The notes: a model not told the origin generated them from the sequence alone. A stretch of DNA of 64,000 nucleotides from DASZQY01 sp035548515 (GCA_035548515.1 DASZSW010000016.1:12471-76470), one strand, 5' to 3'. Shown: positions 52,773 to 61,288, numbered from the stretch's first letter. Translations and numbers: made by a program.

Positions 52773-54849
52773 TGGCGGCGTTCCTCGTTTGCGCGCCTTG
52801 ATATCCCGACGCACGCAGAGCACGCGCCGATGCATTGAGGTACGCGTACCCGAACCTCCGATCGGGCTCGAGATACGCGCCCTCGGCCCATTCGTTCCAC
52901 GCGTTGATGAGGACGAAACGCTCGCCAGGTGGATTTCCGCGGGCGGCAGCGATCGCCATCTTCAGCCAAGCCTCGTAGAGCGCCGGCGTGGATTGCTGAA
53001 AGACCGTCGCCCCCAACAGCCGCCGCGCGGTGTTGTCCCAGGCCGGCATGACGCCCGGCCAATGCCCGGCCTTGGCGCTGAGCTTTATTTGGGCAGCGCG
53101 AATAGCGTCTTCGTAGCGGAATATCTGTCCTCCGAAATTCTCGACGAGCATCCTGACGTTTGCATTCATCGACCGTGCGGGAATGGCGTGCGGCGGGAAT
53201 TCCGAAAGCGCGTCGAACCCAATCTGGCGAAATGCCGCGAAGCCGCGGGCGTTCGTTGCAACGAGATAAAGCCCGGGCAGGCCCAGCCTGTGCGCTTCCT
53301 CGCGCCAGCGGTCGGCGGTCGCCGCCGGGTTGGGCAGGAGCCCCGGCAGATAGACTGTCAGTACGGGCTTGCCCTGAATCCGCAGGTACCGCGGATCGTC
53401 GAAATACTTCGCCAGGTAGCGAATGAACGCGACATCGTCCTCCGGGGAGTGACGCTGGGCGAGCAGTAGCTGCTGCTCGGCGCCATCCCAGCGTCGCGTC
53501 CAGTTCTCGTTAGCCCAGCAGAGGCAAAACTTGATGTCGACGTCTGGCTTCTGAAGCAGATCCAGCAGTGGCGCTTCCAGCAGCCGGCGCCCGTTGAACC
53601 AGTAGGTGTGAAAGCAAAACGCGGTGACCCCGTAGTGCCGCGCAAGTTCCGCCTGCCTTTGCATGATGTCGGGGATGCGAAGGTCGTAGTAGCCGAATTC
53701 GCCCGGCAGCCGCGGTTGATAGTGACCGACGAAAAGCGGCACCGCCTTTGAAACATTGGTCCATTCAGTAAAGCCCTTCCCCCACCATTCGTTGTTTTCG
53801 GGCGTTGGATGGAATTGCGGAAGGTAATACGCGATCAGATTCACATCGCACGCGCCGGCGGACGTCGCGCGGGCGTTCTTCTCCTCATATTCAGTTGGAT
53901 CGCGTCCGCCGCGTGCCGAACCGAGATACGCGCGGTACACCGTCGCGAAATCGGAACTGGTTACCGGCTTTATTGCGGCGTTCGTTTCGAAGGCGACCGC
54001 TGGTGCCGCCGGCCCGGCAGGTGCAGTCGCCTCACCGCCCAAACCGCGCGCCTGCTTTTCCTGCCGGATGACCTCGCGAAGAGCGTCGTTCGGAATACGC
54101 GCGAGCAGCATTTCGTCGGAGGCGGAGAGCGCCGCTTCGTACGGGAGATACGGGCTGCCAGCGTCGAGCAGTTCGGTCCAGGTCCGTTCCGCCAGGGATG
54201 GCGGGGATGGCAGGAGTGCCTCGCATCTCAGACCTGCGTTCTGGCAAGCGGACAAGAACTCGACGCCGCGCTCGTCGTCGCCGGCGAGCGCGGTGTGTTC
54301 GCGGCGCTGCCGGGCGGCAAAGGCGGCCAGCAACCGGTCGGAGTGCAGAGCGCGCTTCTTCAACAGGATGAAGCAGGTGTCGAAACGACGTCCCGTCGCG
54401 TAGTTTTCGGCGATCCCGACAATGTCGCCGGCCACCGACCCGCGCGCTTTCACCAGCGTCTCGCTCAGCCCGGACACCGGGCCAAACGCGCTGTCGTCGG
54501 AGAGCAGGATGCTTTCGGCCGCCGCCAGCCTCGGAAAAGCGCGCAAGACCTCGCCCCAGGCGTCGAAACTGCCGGGGCCACCCTGCCTGACGACGAAACC
54601 CTCGCATCCCTCTGCCTGCCTGCGCAGGTTGGCGTTGGGGATTTTTGGCGCCGACAGCACGAGAAAGGTCGCGAACCCCGATTCCTTCAGCGCGCGAAGC
54701 TGAAACTGAACATAAGGCCGCACCCGGCAGTCGGGAGAATAGGCGGCGTACAGGCAAACGTTCTTGCCCGCCGGGGCGGGAAGCGTGACCACCGTCTTCA
54801 GCGCGGCGGGCGCAGTCCTCCGTTGCCCGCCATGTGTGCTGATCCCCAT
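52759..54849 (-). CDS. Bimodular glycan protein: RgpF-like N-terminus plus WbsX (GH99-like) domain
   Basis: A 696-residue protein. The N-terminal ~250 residues ('KNVCLYAAYSPDCRVRPYVQFQLRALKESGFATFLVLS', 'ILLSDDSAFGPVSGL') resemble the rhamnan-synthesis RgpF family. After a Pro/Ala linker comes a ~370-residue WbsX/glycosyltransferase-WbsX domain: 'AYYLPQFHPTPENNEWWGKGFTEWTNV', 'FCLCWANENWTRRWDG' and 'VLINAWNEWAEGAYLEPD'. That region is related to GH99 endomannosidases. It likely extends or trims an O-antigen-like chain. Overlaps the methyltransferase downstream. Confidence 0.82.
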   Translation of the reverse strand: MGISTHGGQRRTAPAALKTVVTLPAPAGKNVCLYAAYSPDCRVRPYVQFQLRALKESGFATFLVLSAPKIPNANLRRQAEGCEGFVVRQGGPGSFDAWGEVLRAFPRLAAAESILLSDDSAFGPVSGLSETLVKARGSVAGDIVGIAENYATGRRFDTCFILLKKRALHSDRLLAAFAARQRREHTALAGDDERGVEFLSACQNAGLRCEALLPSPPSLAERTWTELLDAGSPYLPYEAALSASDEMLLARIPNDALREVIRQEKQARGLGGEATAPAGPAAPAVAFETNAAIKPVTSSDFATVYRAYLGSARGGRDPTEYEEKNARATSAGACDVNLIAYYLPQFHPTPENNEWWGKGFTEWTNVSKAVPLFVGHYQPRLPGEFGYYDLRIPDIMQRQAELARHYGVTAFCFHTYWFNGRRLLEAPLLDLLQKPDVDIKFCLCWANENWTRRWDGAEQQLLLAQRHSPEDDVAFIRYLAKYFDDPRYLRIQGKPVLTVYLPGLLPNPAATADRWREEAHRLGLPGLYLVATNARGFAAFRQIGFDALSEFPPHAIPARSMNANVRMLVENFGGQIFRYEDAIRAAQIKLSAKAGHWPGVMPAWDNTARRLLGATVFQQSTPALYEAWLKMAIAAARGNPPGERFVLINAWNEWAEGAYLEPDRRFGYAYLNASARALRASGYQGAQTRNAANAHV

Positions 54850-54949
54850 AGAACGCCAGTGCCCGGACGCAACCTGTGATTTGCACTATCACATTGGCAC
54901 AACCTGATAGGAGGTGGAAAGATCTGGTTTCTCGCTTGGCGTGTTCCCC

Positions 54950-54977
54950 TTGCATTCCCGCAGTTCCCGCGTATAAC
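54950..54977 (+). promoter_or_regulatory. Promoter of the rpsF operon
   Basis: TTGCAT (54950-54955), a 16-base spacer and TATAAC (54972-54977) form a good sigma-70-type promoter about 170 bp before rpsF. It lies in the only gene-free stretch before this ribosomal operon. Confidence 0.5.
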
Positions 54978-55149
54978 CGCGCGCGTCCCGATGGGACCCC
55001 GGCCGGGGGCTGAACGGAAGGCGGGCAAACCCGCAGGATCCCTAGCGATCCGACTTCCCGTGTTCCCGCTCACGAAGATTCACCGACAGCCTTTCCTTCA
55101 GGGCTTCGGCGAGGCTTGGCGCCGGTCAACAAACAAGGAAAGGCAACGT
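54978..55149 (+). promoter_or_regulatory. Structured 5' leader of rpsF
   Basis: The rest of the 300-bp gap upstream of rpsF. Two adjacent small hairpins are exact: GCGGG/CCCGC at 55021-55034 with loop CAAA, and GGATC/GATCC at 55036-55051. A palindrome CCCCGG-CCGGGG lies at 54997-55008. Such a leader is where S6:S18 feedback RNA motifs occur in other bacteria; whether this is one is open. GGAAAGG supplies the ribosome site. Confidence 0.4.
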
Positions 55150-55611
55150 ATGCCTCTATACGAACACGTGTTCATGGCGCGGCAGGATGTGTCGAGCCAG
55201 CAGGTCGATGCGCTCGTCGAACAGTTCAAGGGCGTCATCGAGGGTGCCGGCGGCAAGATCGCCAAGGTCGAGAACTGGGGCCTCAAGTCCCTCACCTACC
55301 GCATCCAGAAAAACCGCAAGGCGCACTTCACGCTCCTCAACATCGACGCGCCGCCCGCGGCCGTCGCCGAGGTCGAGCGTCAGGAGCGTCTCAACGAAGA
55401 CGTCATCCGCTTCCTCACCATCCGCGTAGATGAGCTCGAGGAAGGTCCGTCGGCGATGCTGCGCAAGAGCGACCGCGACGATCGTGGCGATCGCCCAGGC
55501 GGCCGCTTCGGCGACCGCGATCGTGGCCCGCGCCGTGATTTCGGCGACCGCCCGCGTCGCGACTTTGGCGACCGCCCGGCCCGTGACGACGCCGAGGAAG
55601 GAGCAGAATAA
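55150..55611 (+). CDS. rpsF: 30S ribosomal protein S6
   Basis: A 153-residue S6. It starts 'MPLYEHVFMARQDVSSQQVD', with 'WGLKSLTYRIQKNRKAHFTLLNI' in the core. The last ~45 residues are a repetitive Arg/Asp/Gly tail ('GDRDRGPRRDFGDRPRRDFGD') absent from short S6 proteins. ATG 55150 was chosen by family start; the frame is open further upstream. The stop overlaps the rpsR start by one base. Confidence 0.96.
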   Translation: MPLYEHVFMARQDVSSQQVDALVEQFKGVIEGAGGKIAKVENWGLKSLTYRIQKNRKAHFTLLNIDAPPAAVAEVERQERLNEDVIRFLTIRVDELEEGPSAMLRKSDRDDRGDRPGGRFGDRDRGPRRDFGDRPRRDFGDRPARDDAEEGAE

Positions 55612-55862
55612 TGTCCGAAGCATCCAGCCAGGGCGCAGCCCGCCGCCCCTTCTTCCGCCGTCGCAAGACCTGCCCGTTCTCCGGCGCCAACGCGCCGAAG
55701 ATCGACTACAAGGACGCGCGTCTCCTGCAGCGCTATATCTCTGAGCGCGGCAAGATCGTGCCGTCGCGCATCACCGCGGTGTCGGCCAACAAGCAGCGCG
55801 AACTCGCCAAGGCGATCAAGCGTGCGCGTTTCCTCGGCCTCCTCCCCTACGTGATCCGGTAA
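55611..55862 (+). CDS. rpsR: 30S ribosomal protein S18
   Basis: An 83-residue S18 that pairs with S6 on the 30S platform. 'RRPFFRRRKTCPFSG' and 'SRITAVSANKQRELAKAIKRARFLGLLPY' are standard. A strong AAGGAG ribosome site lies inside the rpsF tail. rplI follows after 12 bases; the DUF2232 membrane protein often found between them in this group is absent. Confidence 0.97.
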   Translation: MSEASSQGAARRPFFRRRKTCPFSGANAPKIDYKDARLLQRYISERGKIVPSRITAVSANKQRELAKAIKRARFLGLLPYVIR

Positions 55863-55874
55863 GGAGAGACACCG

Positions 55875-56480
55875 ATGCAAGTCATCCTGCTTGAACGCAT
55901 CGCCTCCCTCGGCCAGATGGGCGAGGTCGTCCGCGTCAAGGACGGCTACGCCCGCAACTTCCTGCTGCCGCAGGGCAAGGCGCTCCGCGCCTCCGAGGAA
56001 AGCCGCAAGAAGTTCGAGGCGCAGCGCCACGAACTGGAAGCCCGCAACCTCGAGCGCAAGTCCGAGGCCGAGAAGGTCGCCACCAAGCTCGACGGCAAGG
56101 CCTTCGTCGTCGTCCGCCAGGCGGGCGAGACGGGCCACCTCTACGGCTCGGTCACGACCCGCGACCTCGCCGAGGTTCTGAGCGCCGGCGGCTTCAAGGT
56201 CGAGCGCACGCAGATCGCCCTCAACCAGCCGATCAAGATCATCGGCCTGCACGAGGTGAAGATCGCGCTCCATCCGGAAGTCGACACCAAGGTGACGATC
56301 AACGTCGCACGCAGCGAGGACGAAGCCGTCCGCCAGGCGCGCGGCGAAGACCTGACGCAACAGGCGCGCGACCAGGACGAGGACGAGACGCCGAGCGTCG
56401 CCGATGTCTTCGAAGAAGGCGCCGCGCCGCAGGCCGAGGGCGAGGAAGCCCCGGCCGAGGAAACCGAAGTTTCGGCCTAG
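55875..56480 (+). CDS. rplI: 50S ribosomal protein L9
   Basis: A 201-residue L9. The N-domain 'MQVILLERIASLGQMGEVVRVKDGYARNFLLPQGKA' is followed by the long helix and C-domain. The last ~45 residues form an acidic tail ('DQDEDETPSVADVFEEG') longer than in E. coli L9. AAGGAGAG precedes the ATG. Ends the ribosomal operon. Confidence 0.97.
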   Translation: MQVILLERIASLGQMGEVVRVKDGYARNFLLPQGKALRASEESRKKFEAQRHELEARNLERKSEAEKVATKLDGKAFVVVRQAGETGHLYGSVTTRDLAEVLSAGGFKVERTQIALNQPIKIIGLHEVKIALHPEVDTKVTINVARSEDEAVRQARGEDLTQQARDQDEDETPSVADVFEEGAAPQAEGEEAPAEETEVSA

Positions 56481-56505
56481 AGCCGCGGCCTTCGCAAACG
56501 GATCG

Positions 56506-56537
56506 GGCCGGCGTGGGTCATCCACGCCGGCCTTTTT
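56506..56537 (+). terminator. Rho-independent terminator after rplI
   Basis: An 11-bp GC-rich stem (GGCCGGCGTGG 56506-56516 with CCACGCCGGCC 56522-56532), five-base loop and T5 tract (56533-56537). A textbook terminator for rpsF-rpsR-rplI. It abuts the stop of the convergent GT8-like gene. Confidence 0.88.
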
Positions 56538-57289
56538 CATTGCGGCGGGTGGTAGCCGTGCAGGTCGTCGGGCTTCGGCACGAACAGGCGCATGCCCTGC
56601 GAGGCATTGATGGTCGCGCCGATGCGCTTCAACTCGCCGTGGGCATGCAGGATCTTGACCATGCCGGCGACATTCTGCGGTACCAGCGCGCGGAAGTTAT
56701 AGTTGTTGGGCAGCGTCGCGATGCGGAGCCCGCTGCGCACGAGCGCGACGCGCAGCGCCGGCTGGTCAAGCCGCAGCCCCATCTTCATGCAGTCGGCGAA
56801 CAGCGCCATCCAGTCAGCGAGGAACTTGCGGAAGCCGTCGTCGGCGCGCGCTACCATCAGGCCGCCGTTCCACTCGGGGATTGCGATCGGCGTTTTCGGC
56901 AGCCGGTCGATGACACCCATGCGCATCGCGAGCGGGCTGATGTACTGCGGCGCCGCGGCAAGGCCGATGTCGAACGGCCCGAGAATGTCGAACAGTTCGT
57001 AGACCGGCGCGAGGAACAGCGTGTCGCCGTCGATGTAGATGCCCTCATCGACTTCGGCGCGGAGCGCCGCCTCGAAGCGCGGGCGATGGTCGTGCTCGGC
57101 GTGATCCAGGACCACGACGTCGGTGAACAGCCCTTTCAGTTGGCTGGCGACCTTGGCGTTCAGGTCCCTGGTGAGAAACAGGTGCCGCGACAGATCCGGC
57201 ATGTGATGGCGGGCCGATTCCACCGAGACCAGCACCTCGGGAAACCAGCGCTCGCTCGAGCAGGCGTAGACGATCCCGCGGCGCGCCAT
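56537..57289 (-). CDS. GT8-like glycosyltransferase
   Basis: A 250-residue protein with a GT-A-type core. 'VYACSSERWFPEVLVSVESARHHM' at the start, the metal motif Asp-Gly-Asp (87-89) in 'YIDGDTLFL', 'EWNGGLMVAR' and 'LDQPALRVAL' mark the GT8/nucleotide-diphospho-sugar transferase group. Product unknown. It starts 3 bp after the small protein upstream, on the same strand. The pair lies between rplI and dnaB, where relatives usually have other genes. Confidence 0.78.
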   Translation of the reverse strand: MARRGIVYACSSERWFPEVLVSVESARHHMPDLSRHLFLTRDLNAKVASQLKGLFTDVVVLDHAEHDHRPRFEAALRAEVDEGIYIDGDTLFLAPVYELFDILGPFDIGLAAAPQYISPLAMRMGVIDRLPKTPIAIPEWNGGLMVARADDGFRKFLADWMALFADCMKMGLRLDQPALRVALVRSGLRIATLPNNYNFRALVPQNVAGMVKILHAHGELKRIGATINASQGMRLFVPKPDDLHGYHPPQ

Positions 57290-57292
57290 CGG

Positions 57293-57589
57293 CTACTCCG
57301 TGGCGACCGGCGCGACGCGGAAGACCAGCGCGTCACGCGTCAGGCAGCGGGTCGGCTGGCCGGCGATGGTCACGGTATCCAGTTCCCATTCCGCCATCAC
57401 GGCGTACACCTCGCGGAGCCCGCCGCCGCTGCGTGAATCAAGGAAGGCGCGGGCCTCATCGGCCGTGCGCCATACCCAGCCGCCGTTCTGGTATTTGCCG
57501 TGAGCGTCGTTGTGGGGACCGGCCTTCATGGCCGTGCCCTGGTCGATGCGCGGCTCGTACTTTTCCTTGAGCCCGACGGTGTAGATCAT
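57293..57589 (-). CDS. Small hypothetical protein
   Basis: A 98-residue protein, 'MIYTVGLKEKYEPRIDQGTAMKAGPHNDAHGKYQNGGWVWRT' at the front and no signal peptide. It has a beta-alpha-like mix and no motif I recognise. Its stop lies three bases before the GT8-like gene, so both are probably made together. Whether it helps the glycosyltransferase is unknown. Confidence 0.6.
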   Translation of the reverse strand: MIYTVGLKEKYEPRIDQGTAMKAGPHNDAHGKYQNGGWVWRTADEARAFLDSRSGGGLREVYAVMAEWELDTVTIAGQPTRCLTRDALVFRVAPVATE

Positions 57590-57714
57590 GGGCCTGTTGT
57601 AGCCGCGCCGCCCTCCCCCTCGTCAATCCGGGCGCCACCGGTCGCTCGGCCGGCGGAACGGGATGGCCCGAATGCCGTTGTCGGTTGGAGGGCGCATTGC
57701 TTCGGACAGTGGCC

Positions 57715-58053
57715 ATGCAAGCGATCGCCGACATTCACCCCAGTGCTCCGCTCGACGAAGCCGAATATGACCAGGAGCATTGGCGCACCTACGCGGGCTT
57801 TCGCCACATGGTTCTGTGGTTCGCGGTGCACGCGATGCTGGATCTGGCCGGAATCGCTGGCTTTGTGACCGGCCATCCCGGGGTGGGCCTGTTGTTCCTG
57901 ATCGTGGGCACCGGCGTGCTCGTATTGGGCATTCTGACGACGCGCGCGGCTGCACTCGGCCAACACGCCGCCGTCGGCAAGGAGGTTGCCCACGAGACTG
58001 CCTTCCTGGCTGATGTCCGGCTTAGCCCTGATATCGCGCCGGCTGGCCAGTAA
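57715..58053 (+). CDS. Small two-span membrane protein (aa3-oxidase subunit IV-like?)
   Basis: A 112-residue protein. A short acidic front ('PLDEAEYDQEHWRTYAGF') precedes two hydrophobic segments (about 31-52 and 56-77) and a polar tail. The 'W..Y.GF' front recalls the small subunit IV of aa3-type cytochrome oxidases, though that family is usually single-span and nearby oxidase genes are missing. Start uncertain: ATG 57715 is used; a TTG 30 bases upstream is possible. Confidence 0.5.
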   Translation: MQAIADIHPSAPLDEAEYDQEHWRTYAGFRHMVLWFAVHAMLDLAGIAGFVTGHPGVGLLFLIVGTGVLVLGILTTRAAALGQHAAVGKEVAHETAFLADVRLSPDIAPAGQ

Positions 58054-58174
58054 GCGGTTGAATGGTTCCAGCTTTCGGGACTAGATTTGACAGCGTGAGG
58101 CGGGCCGCTATTTCGCGGTCTGCCGTCGGCAACTCCTTTTCGGGACCCTGCGGCGACGGCCGGGGACCACGCAG

Positions 58175-59437
58175 ATGTACGCCAGAATCGAGAAGTTTCT
58201 CGCTCGCGCGATGAGGCGCGGCTCGCTTGAGATCGTGGACGCGGGCGGCAAGACGCATCGCTACGGCGACGGCACCGGCGAATCGGTGCGCGTGCGCTTC
58301 ACCAGCGAGGCGGCCGAGCGCAACGTTGCCAACAACCCCGACATGAAGCTCGGCGAGGAGTACGTCGATCGCGGCCTGGTGGTGGAGCAGGGCTCGATCT
58401 ACGACTTCATGCTTCTGCTCCTCAGCAACGCCGACGGAGTGTTGCCGCCCTGGCCGGTGGTAGCGCGTGCCGCATGGCATTACGCGACGCGGAATTTCGA
58501 GCAGCTCAACACGTTGAAGCGGGCGCGCGCCAACATCCACTCGCATTATGATCTCGACGGGCGGCTGTACTCGCTCTTCCTCGACGAGGACATGCAGTAC
58601 TCCTGCGCCTACTTCGAGGACGGCGTCACCGGTCTCGACGAGGCGCAGATCGCCAAGAAGCGCCACATCGCCGCCAAGCTCGACCTCAAGCCGGGCCAGA
58701 AGATCCTCGACATCGGTTCCGGCTGGGGCGGGCTTGGTCTCTATCTCGCCCAGCATTTCGACGTCGATGTCACCGGCGTCACGCTGTCGGACGAGCAGTT
58801 CGCGGTTTCCAACCGCCGTGCGGAGGAGCGCGGACTGTCGAAGCGGGTGCGCTTCCTTCTTCAGGACTACCGCACGCTTCAGGGGCCCTTCGACCGCATC
58901 GTCTCGGTCGGCATGTTCGAGCATGTGGGCGTCGCGCGTTACCCCGAATATTTCGACCACGTGAAGCGGCTGCTCACTGCCGATGGCTCGATGCTGCTGC
59001 ATTCGATCGGCCGTGTCGGCCGCCCGGGCTACACCAGCACGTGGATCCAGAAGTACATCTTCCCGGGTGGCTACATCCCTTCGGTCTCTGAGGTCATGCC
59101 GGCCATCGAGAAGTCGGGCCTGGTCACCACCGACATCGAGATTCTGCGCCTGCACTACGCCAAGACGTTGCGGGCATGGCGCGAGCGGTTCCTCGCCCAC
59201 AAGGACCAGGTGCTGACCTTCTTCGACGAGCGCTTCGTGCGCCTGTGGGAATTCTACCTCGCCTCCTCCGAGGTCGCGTTCCGGGTAGGCGCGCTCGACA
59301 ACTTCCAGATCCAGCTGTCAAAGCAGCTCGAGGCGCTGCCTTTGACACGCCGCTATATGGTCGACGCCGAAGACGCGCTGCGGCGGAAGGAGTCCTCCGC
59401 AGCCGACCGGCGCCCGGTGCGGCTGGCGGGAGAATAA
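58175..59437 (+). CDS. cfa: Cyclopropane-fatty-acyl-phospholipid synthase
   Basis: A 420-residue CFA synthase that methylenates unsaturated acyl chains in the membrane with SAM. The catalytic-site 'DEDMQYSCAYFEDG' precedes the SAM loop 'LDIGSGWGGLGLYLAQHF' (about 178-195). 'FDRIVSVGMFEHVG' and the C-terminal 'LRAWRERFLAHKDQVLTFFDERFVRLWEFYLASSEVAFR' complete the family pattern. It stands alone, with 121 bp upstream. Confidence 0.92.
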   Translation: MYARIEKFLARAMRRGSLEIVDAGGKTHRYGDGTGESVRVRFTSEAAERNVANNPDMKLGEEYVDRGLVVEQGSIYDFMLLLLSNADGVLPPWPVVARAAWHYATRNFEQLNTLKRARANIHSHYDLDGRLYSLFLDEDMQYSCAYFEDGVTGLDEAQIAKKRHIAAKLDLKPGQKILDIGSGWGGLGLYLAQHFDVDVTGVTLSDEQFAVSNRRAEERGLSKRVRFLLQDYRTLQGPFDRIVSVGMFEHVGVARYPEYFDHVKRLLTADGSMLLHSIGRVGRPGYTSTWIQKYIFPGGYIPSVSEVMPAIEKSGLVTTDIEILRLHYAKTLRAWRERFLAHKDQVLTFFDERFVRLWEFYLASSEVAFRVGALDNFQIQLSKQLEALPLTRRYMVDAEDALRRKESSAADRRPVRLAGE

Positions 59438-59784
59438 ACGCCCATTCCATTCGCAAGGCCGGGGACGACGACGCCTCTGCCATGGGAGAGGTGGCGCCTT
59501 CTTTCCGCCAGGCGAATCACTTTCATTCAGGTGCGCTGAAGCCACACGCAAGCTGCTGTCATTTTTTTGATTGCATCTGTGCGAATGTTGAACATGGTGG
59601 GATACCGGGCTCCATCACCCGGTCGGCCTTCCGGACTCGCACCGCCCGCCACTACACAGGGAGCCGCGGAACGAGAAACGTTCAGCGGGTGTGGTTGCGT
59701 TCTCGGCTCACCGCGTTCCCCACGTAACAATAGTCCTGCCGCCGACGGCGTTTGCCGCGGCGCGCCCGATTGGAGCATACCGGG
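59438..59784. other. Gene-free region between cfa and dnaB
   Basis: 347 bp with no supported gene. It holds a degenerate copy (59474-59514) of the palindromic repeat seen at 28235-28273. An AT-richer patch near 59560-59590 could carry the dnaB promoter, but no clean box pair is visible. Confidence 0.6.
59474..59514. repeat. Degenerate copy of the 28-kb palindromic repeat
   Basis: The sequence CCTCT..ATGGGAGAGG..CTTCTTTCCGCCAGGCG aligns closely with 28235-28273: both have a short hairpin (CCTC/GAGG) followed by the same pyrimidine-rich flank ending CAGGCG. The stem here is partly decayed. Confidence 0.5.
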
Positions 59785-61275
59785 ATGGCCCTTGCGGCCC
59801 GCGTCATCGAGCCTTCGACACCGGAGACCTACCGCTCCGCGCCGCAGAACGTTGAAGCCGAGCAGGCGCTGCTCGGCGCCATCCTCGTCAACAACGAGGC
59901 GTTCTACCGCGTCTCCGATTTCCTCGAGCCGCAGCATTTCTTCGAGCCGGTCCACAAGGTCATCTACGAGGTGGCGGCGCAACTGATCCGCGCCAACAAG
60001 GTCGCGACCCCGGTCACCATCAAGACGTTCCTGCCCGCCGACCTTGCGATCGGCGACATCAACCTCGCGCAGTACCTTGCGCGGCTGGCAGCCGAAGCGA
60101 CCACGATCGTCAACGCCGAGGACTACGGCCGCACGGTCTACGACCTCGCGACCCGCCGCGCACTCATCGGCATCGGCGAGGACATGGTCAACACGGCCTA
60201 CGACGCGCCGGTCGACAACCCGCCCAAGCAGCAGATCGAGGACACCGAGAAGCGGCTGTTCGACCTCGCCGAAAAGGGGAGCTTCGGCTCGGGCTTCGAG
60301 TCGTTCGACACCGCCCTCTACACGGCCATCGACATGGCCTCCAACGCCTACCGGCGCGACGGCCATCTGTCGGGCATGGCGACCGGGCTCACGGACCTCG
60401 ACCGGCTGATGGGCGGCCTCCAGTCGTCGGACCTGATCATCGTCGCCGGCCGTCCGGGCATGGGCAAAACCGCGCTCGGCACTAACATCGCGTTCAACAT
60501 CGCCAAGGCCTGGGCGGGCGAGCTCCAACCCGATGGCTCGATGAAGACAGTGAATGGCGGCATCGTCGGCTTCTTCTCGCTGGAAATGAGCGCCGAGCAG
60601 CTCGCCACCCGTATCATCGCCGAGCAGTCGGGCGTCCCCTCCTCCAACATCCGCCGCGGGCGCATCGACGAATCCGAATTCGGCCGCATCGTCGAGGCGG
60701 CGCGCGACATGAACAAGATTCCGCTCTACGTCGACCAGACCGGCGGCCTGTCCATCGCGCAGCTCGCCGCGCGCGCACGACGTCTCAAGCGGCAGCGCGG
60801 CCTCGACATGCTGGTGGTGGACTACATCCAGCTCCTCTCCGGCTCAACCAAGAAGGGCGACAACCGCGTCCAGGAAGTCACCGAGATCACCAACGCGCTG
60901 AAGGCGCTGGCCAAGGAACTGAACGTACCGATCGTGGCGCTGTCGCAGCTATCGCGTCAGGTCGAGAACCGCGACGACAAGCGCCCGCAGCTTTCCGACC
61001 TCCGCGAGTCGGGCTCCATCGAGCAGGACGCTGACGTCGTGCTCTTCGTCTACCGCGAGGAATACTACCTCAAGAACAAGGAGCCGAAGCCGGGCACGGT
61101 CGAGTACGTGCAGTGGCAGGACCAGATGGGCCAGGTCCACGGCGTCGCCGAGGTGATCATCGGCAAGCAGCGTCACGGCCCGACCGGCACGGTGCGCCTG
61201 CACTTCGAGGACGTGCTGACCAGGTTCAGCAACCTCGCCGAAGAAGGCGCGCTGCCGGTGCCGTTCGAGGGGTAA
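59785..61275 (+). CDS. dnaB: Replicative DNA helicase
   Basis: A 496-residue hexameric 5'-3' helicase. The N-terminal primase-contact domain starts 'PQNVEAEQALLGAILVNNEAFYRVSDFL'. The RecA-like motor has Walker A 'GRPGMGKTAL' (about 222-231), Walker B 'MLVVDYIQLLSG', and 'QLSRQVENRDDKRPQLSDLRESGSIEQDADVV' with the arginine finger region. ATG 59785 follows GGAG. rplI, dnaB and alr lie in the usual order apart from the extra genes between rplI and dnaB. Confidence 0.97.
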   Translation: MALAARVIEPSTPETYRSAPQNVEAEQALLGAILVNNEAFYRVSDFLEPQHFFEPVHKVIYEVAAQLIRANKVATPVTIKTFLPADLAIGDINLAQYLARLAAEATTIVNAEDYGRTVYDLATRRALIGIGEDMVNTAYDAPVDNPPKQQIEDTEKRLFDLAEKGSFGSGFESFDTALYTAIDMASNAYRRDGHLSGMATGLTDLDRLMGGLQSSDLIIVAGRPGMGKTALGTNIAFNIAKAWAGELQPDGSMKTVNGGIVGFFSLEMSAEQLATRIIAEQSGVPSSNIRRGRIDESEFGRIVEAARDMNKIPLYVDQTGGLSIAQLAARARRLKRQRGLDMLVVDYIQLLSGSTKKGDNRVQEVTEITNALKALAKELNVPIVALSQLSRQVENRDDKRPQLSDLRESGSIEQDADVVLFVYREEYYLKNKEPKPGTVEYVQWQDQMGQVHGVAEVIIGKQRHGPTGTVRLHFEDVLTRFSNLAEEGALPVPFEG

Positions 61276-61288
61276 GCCCTCACGTGTC

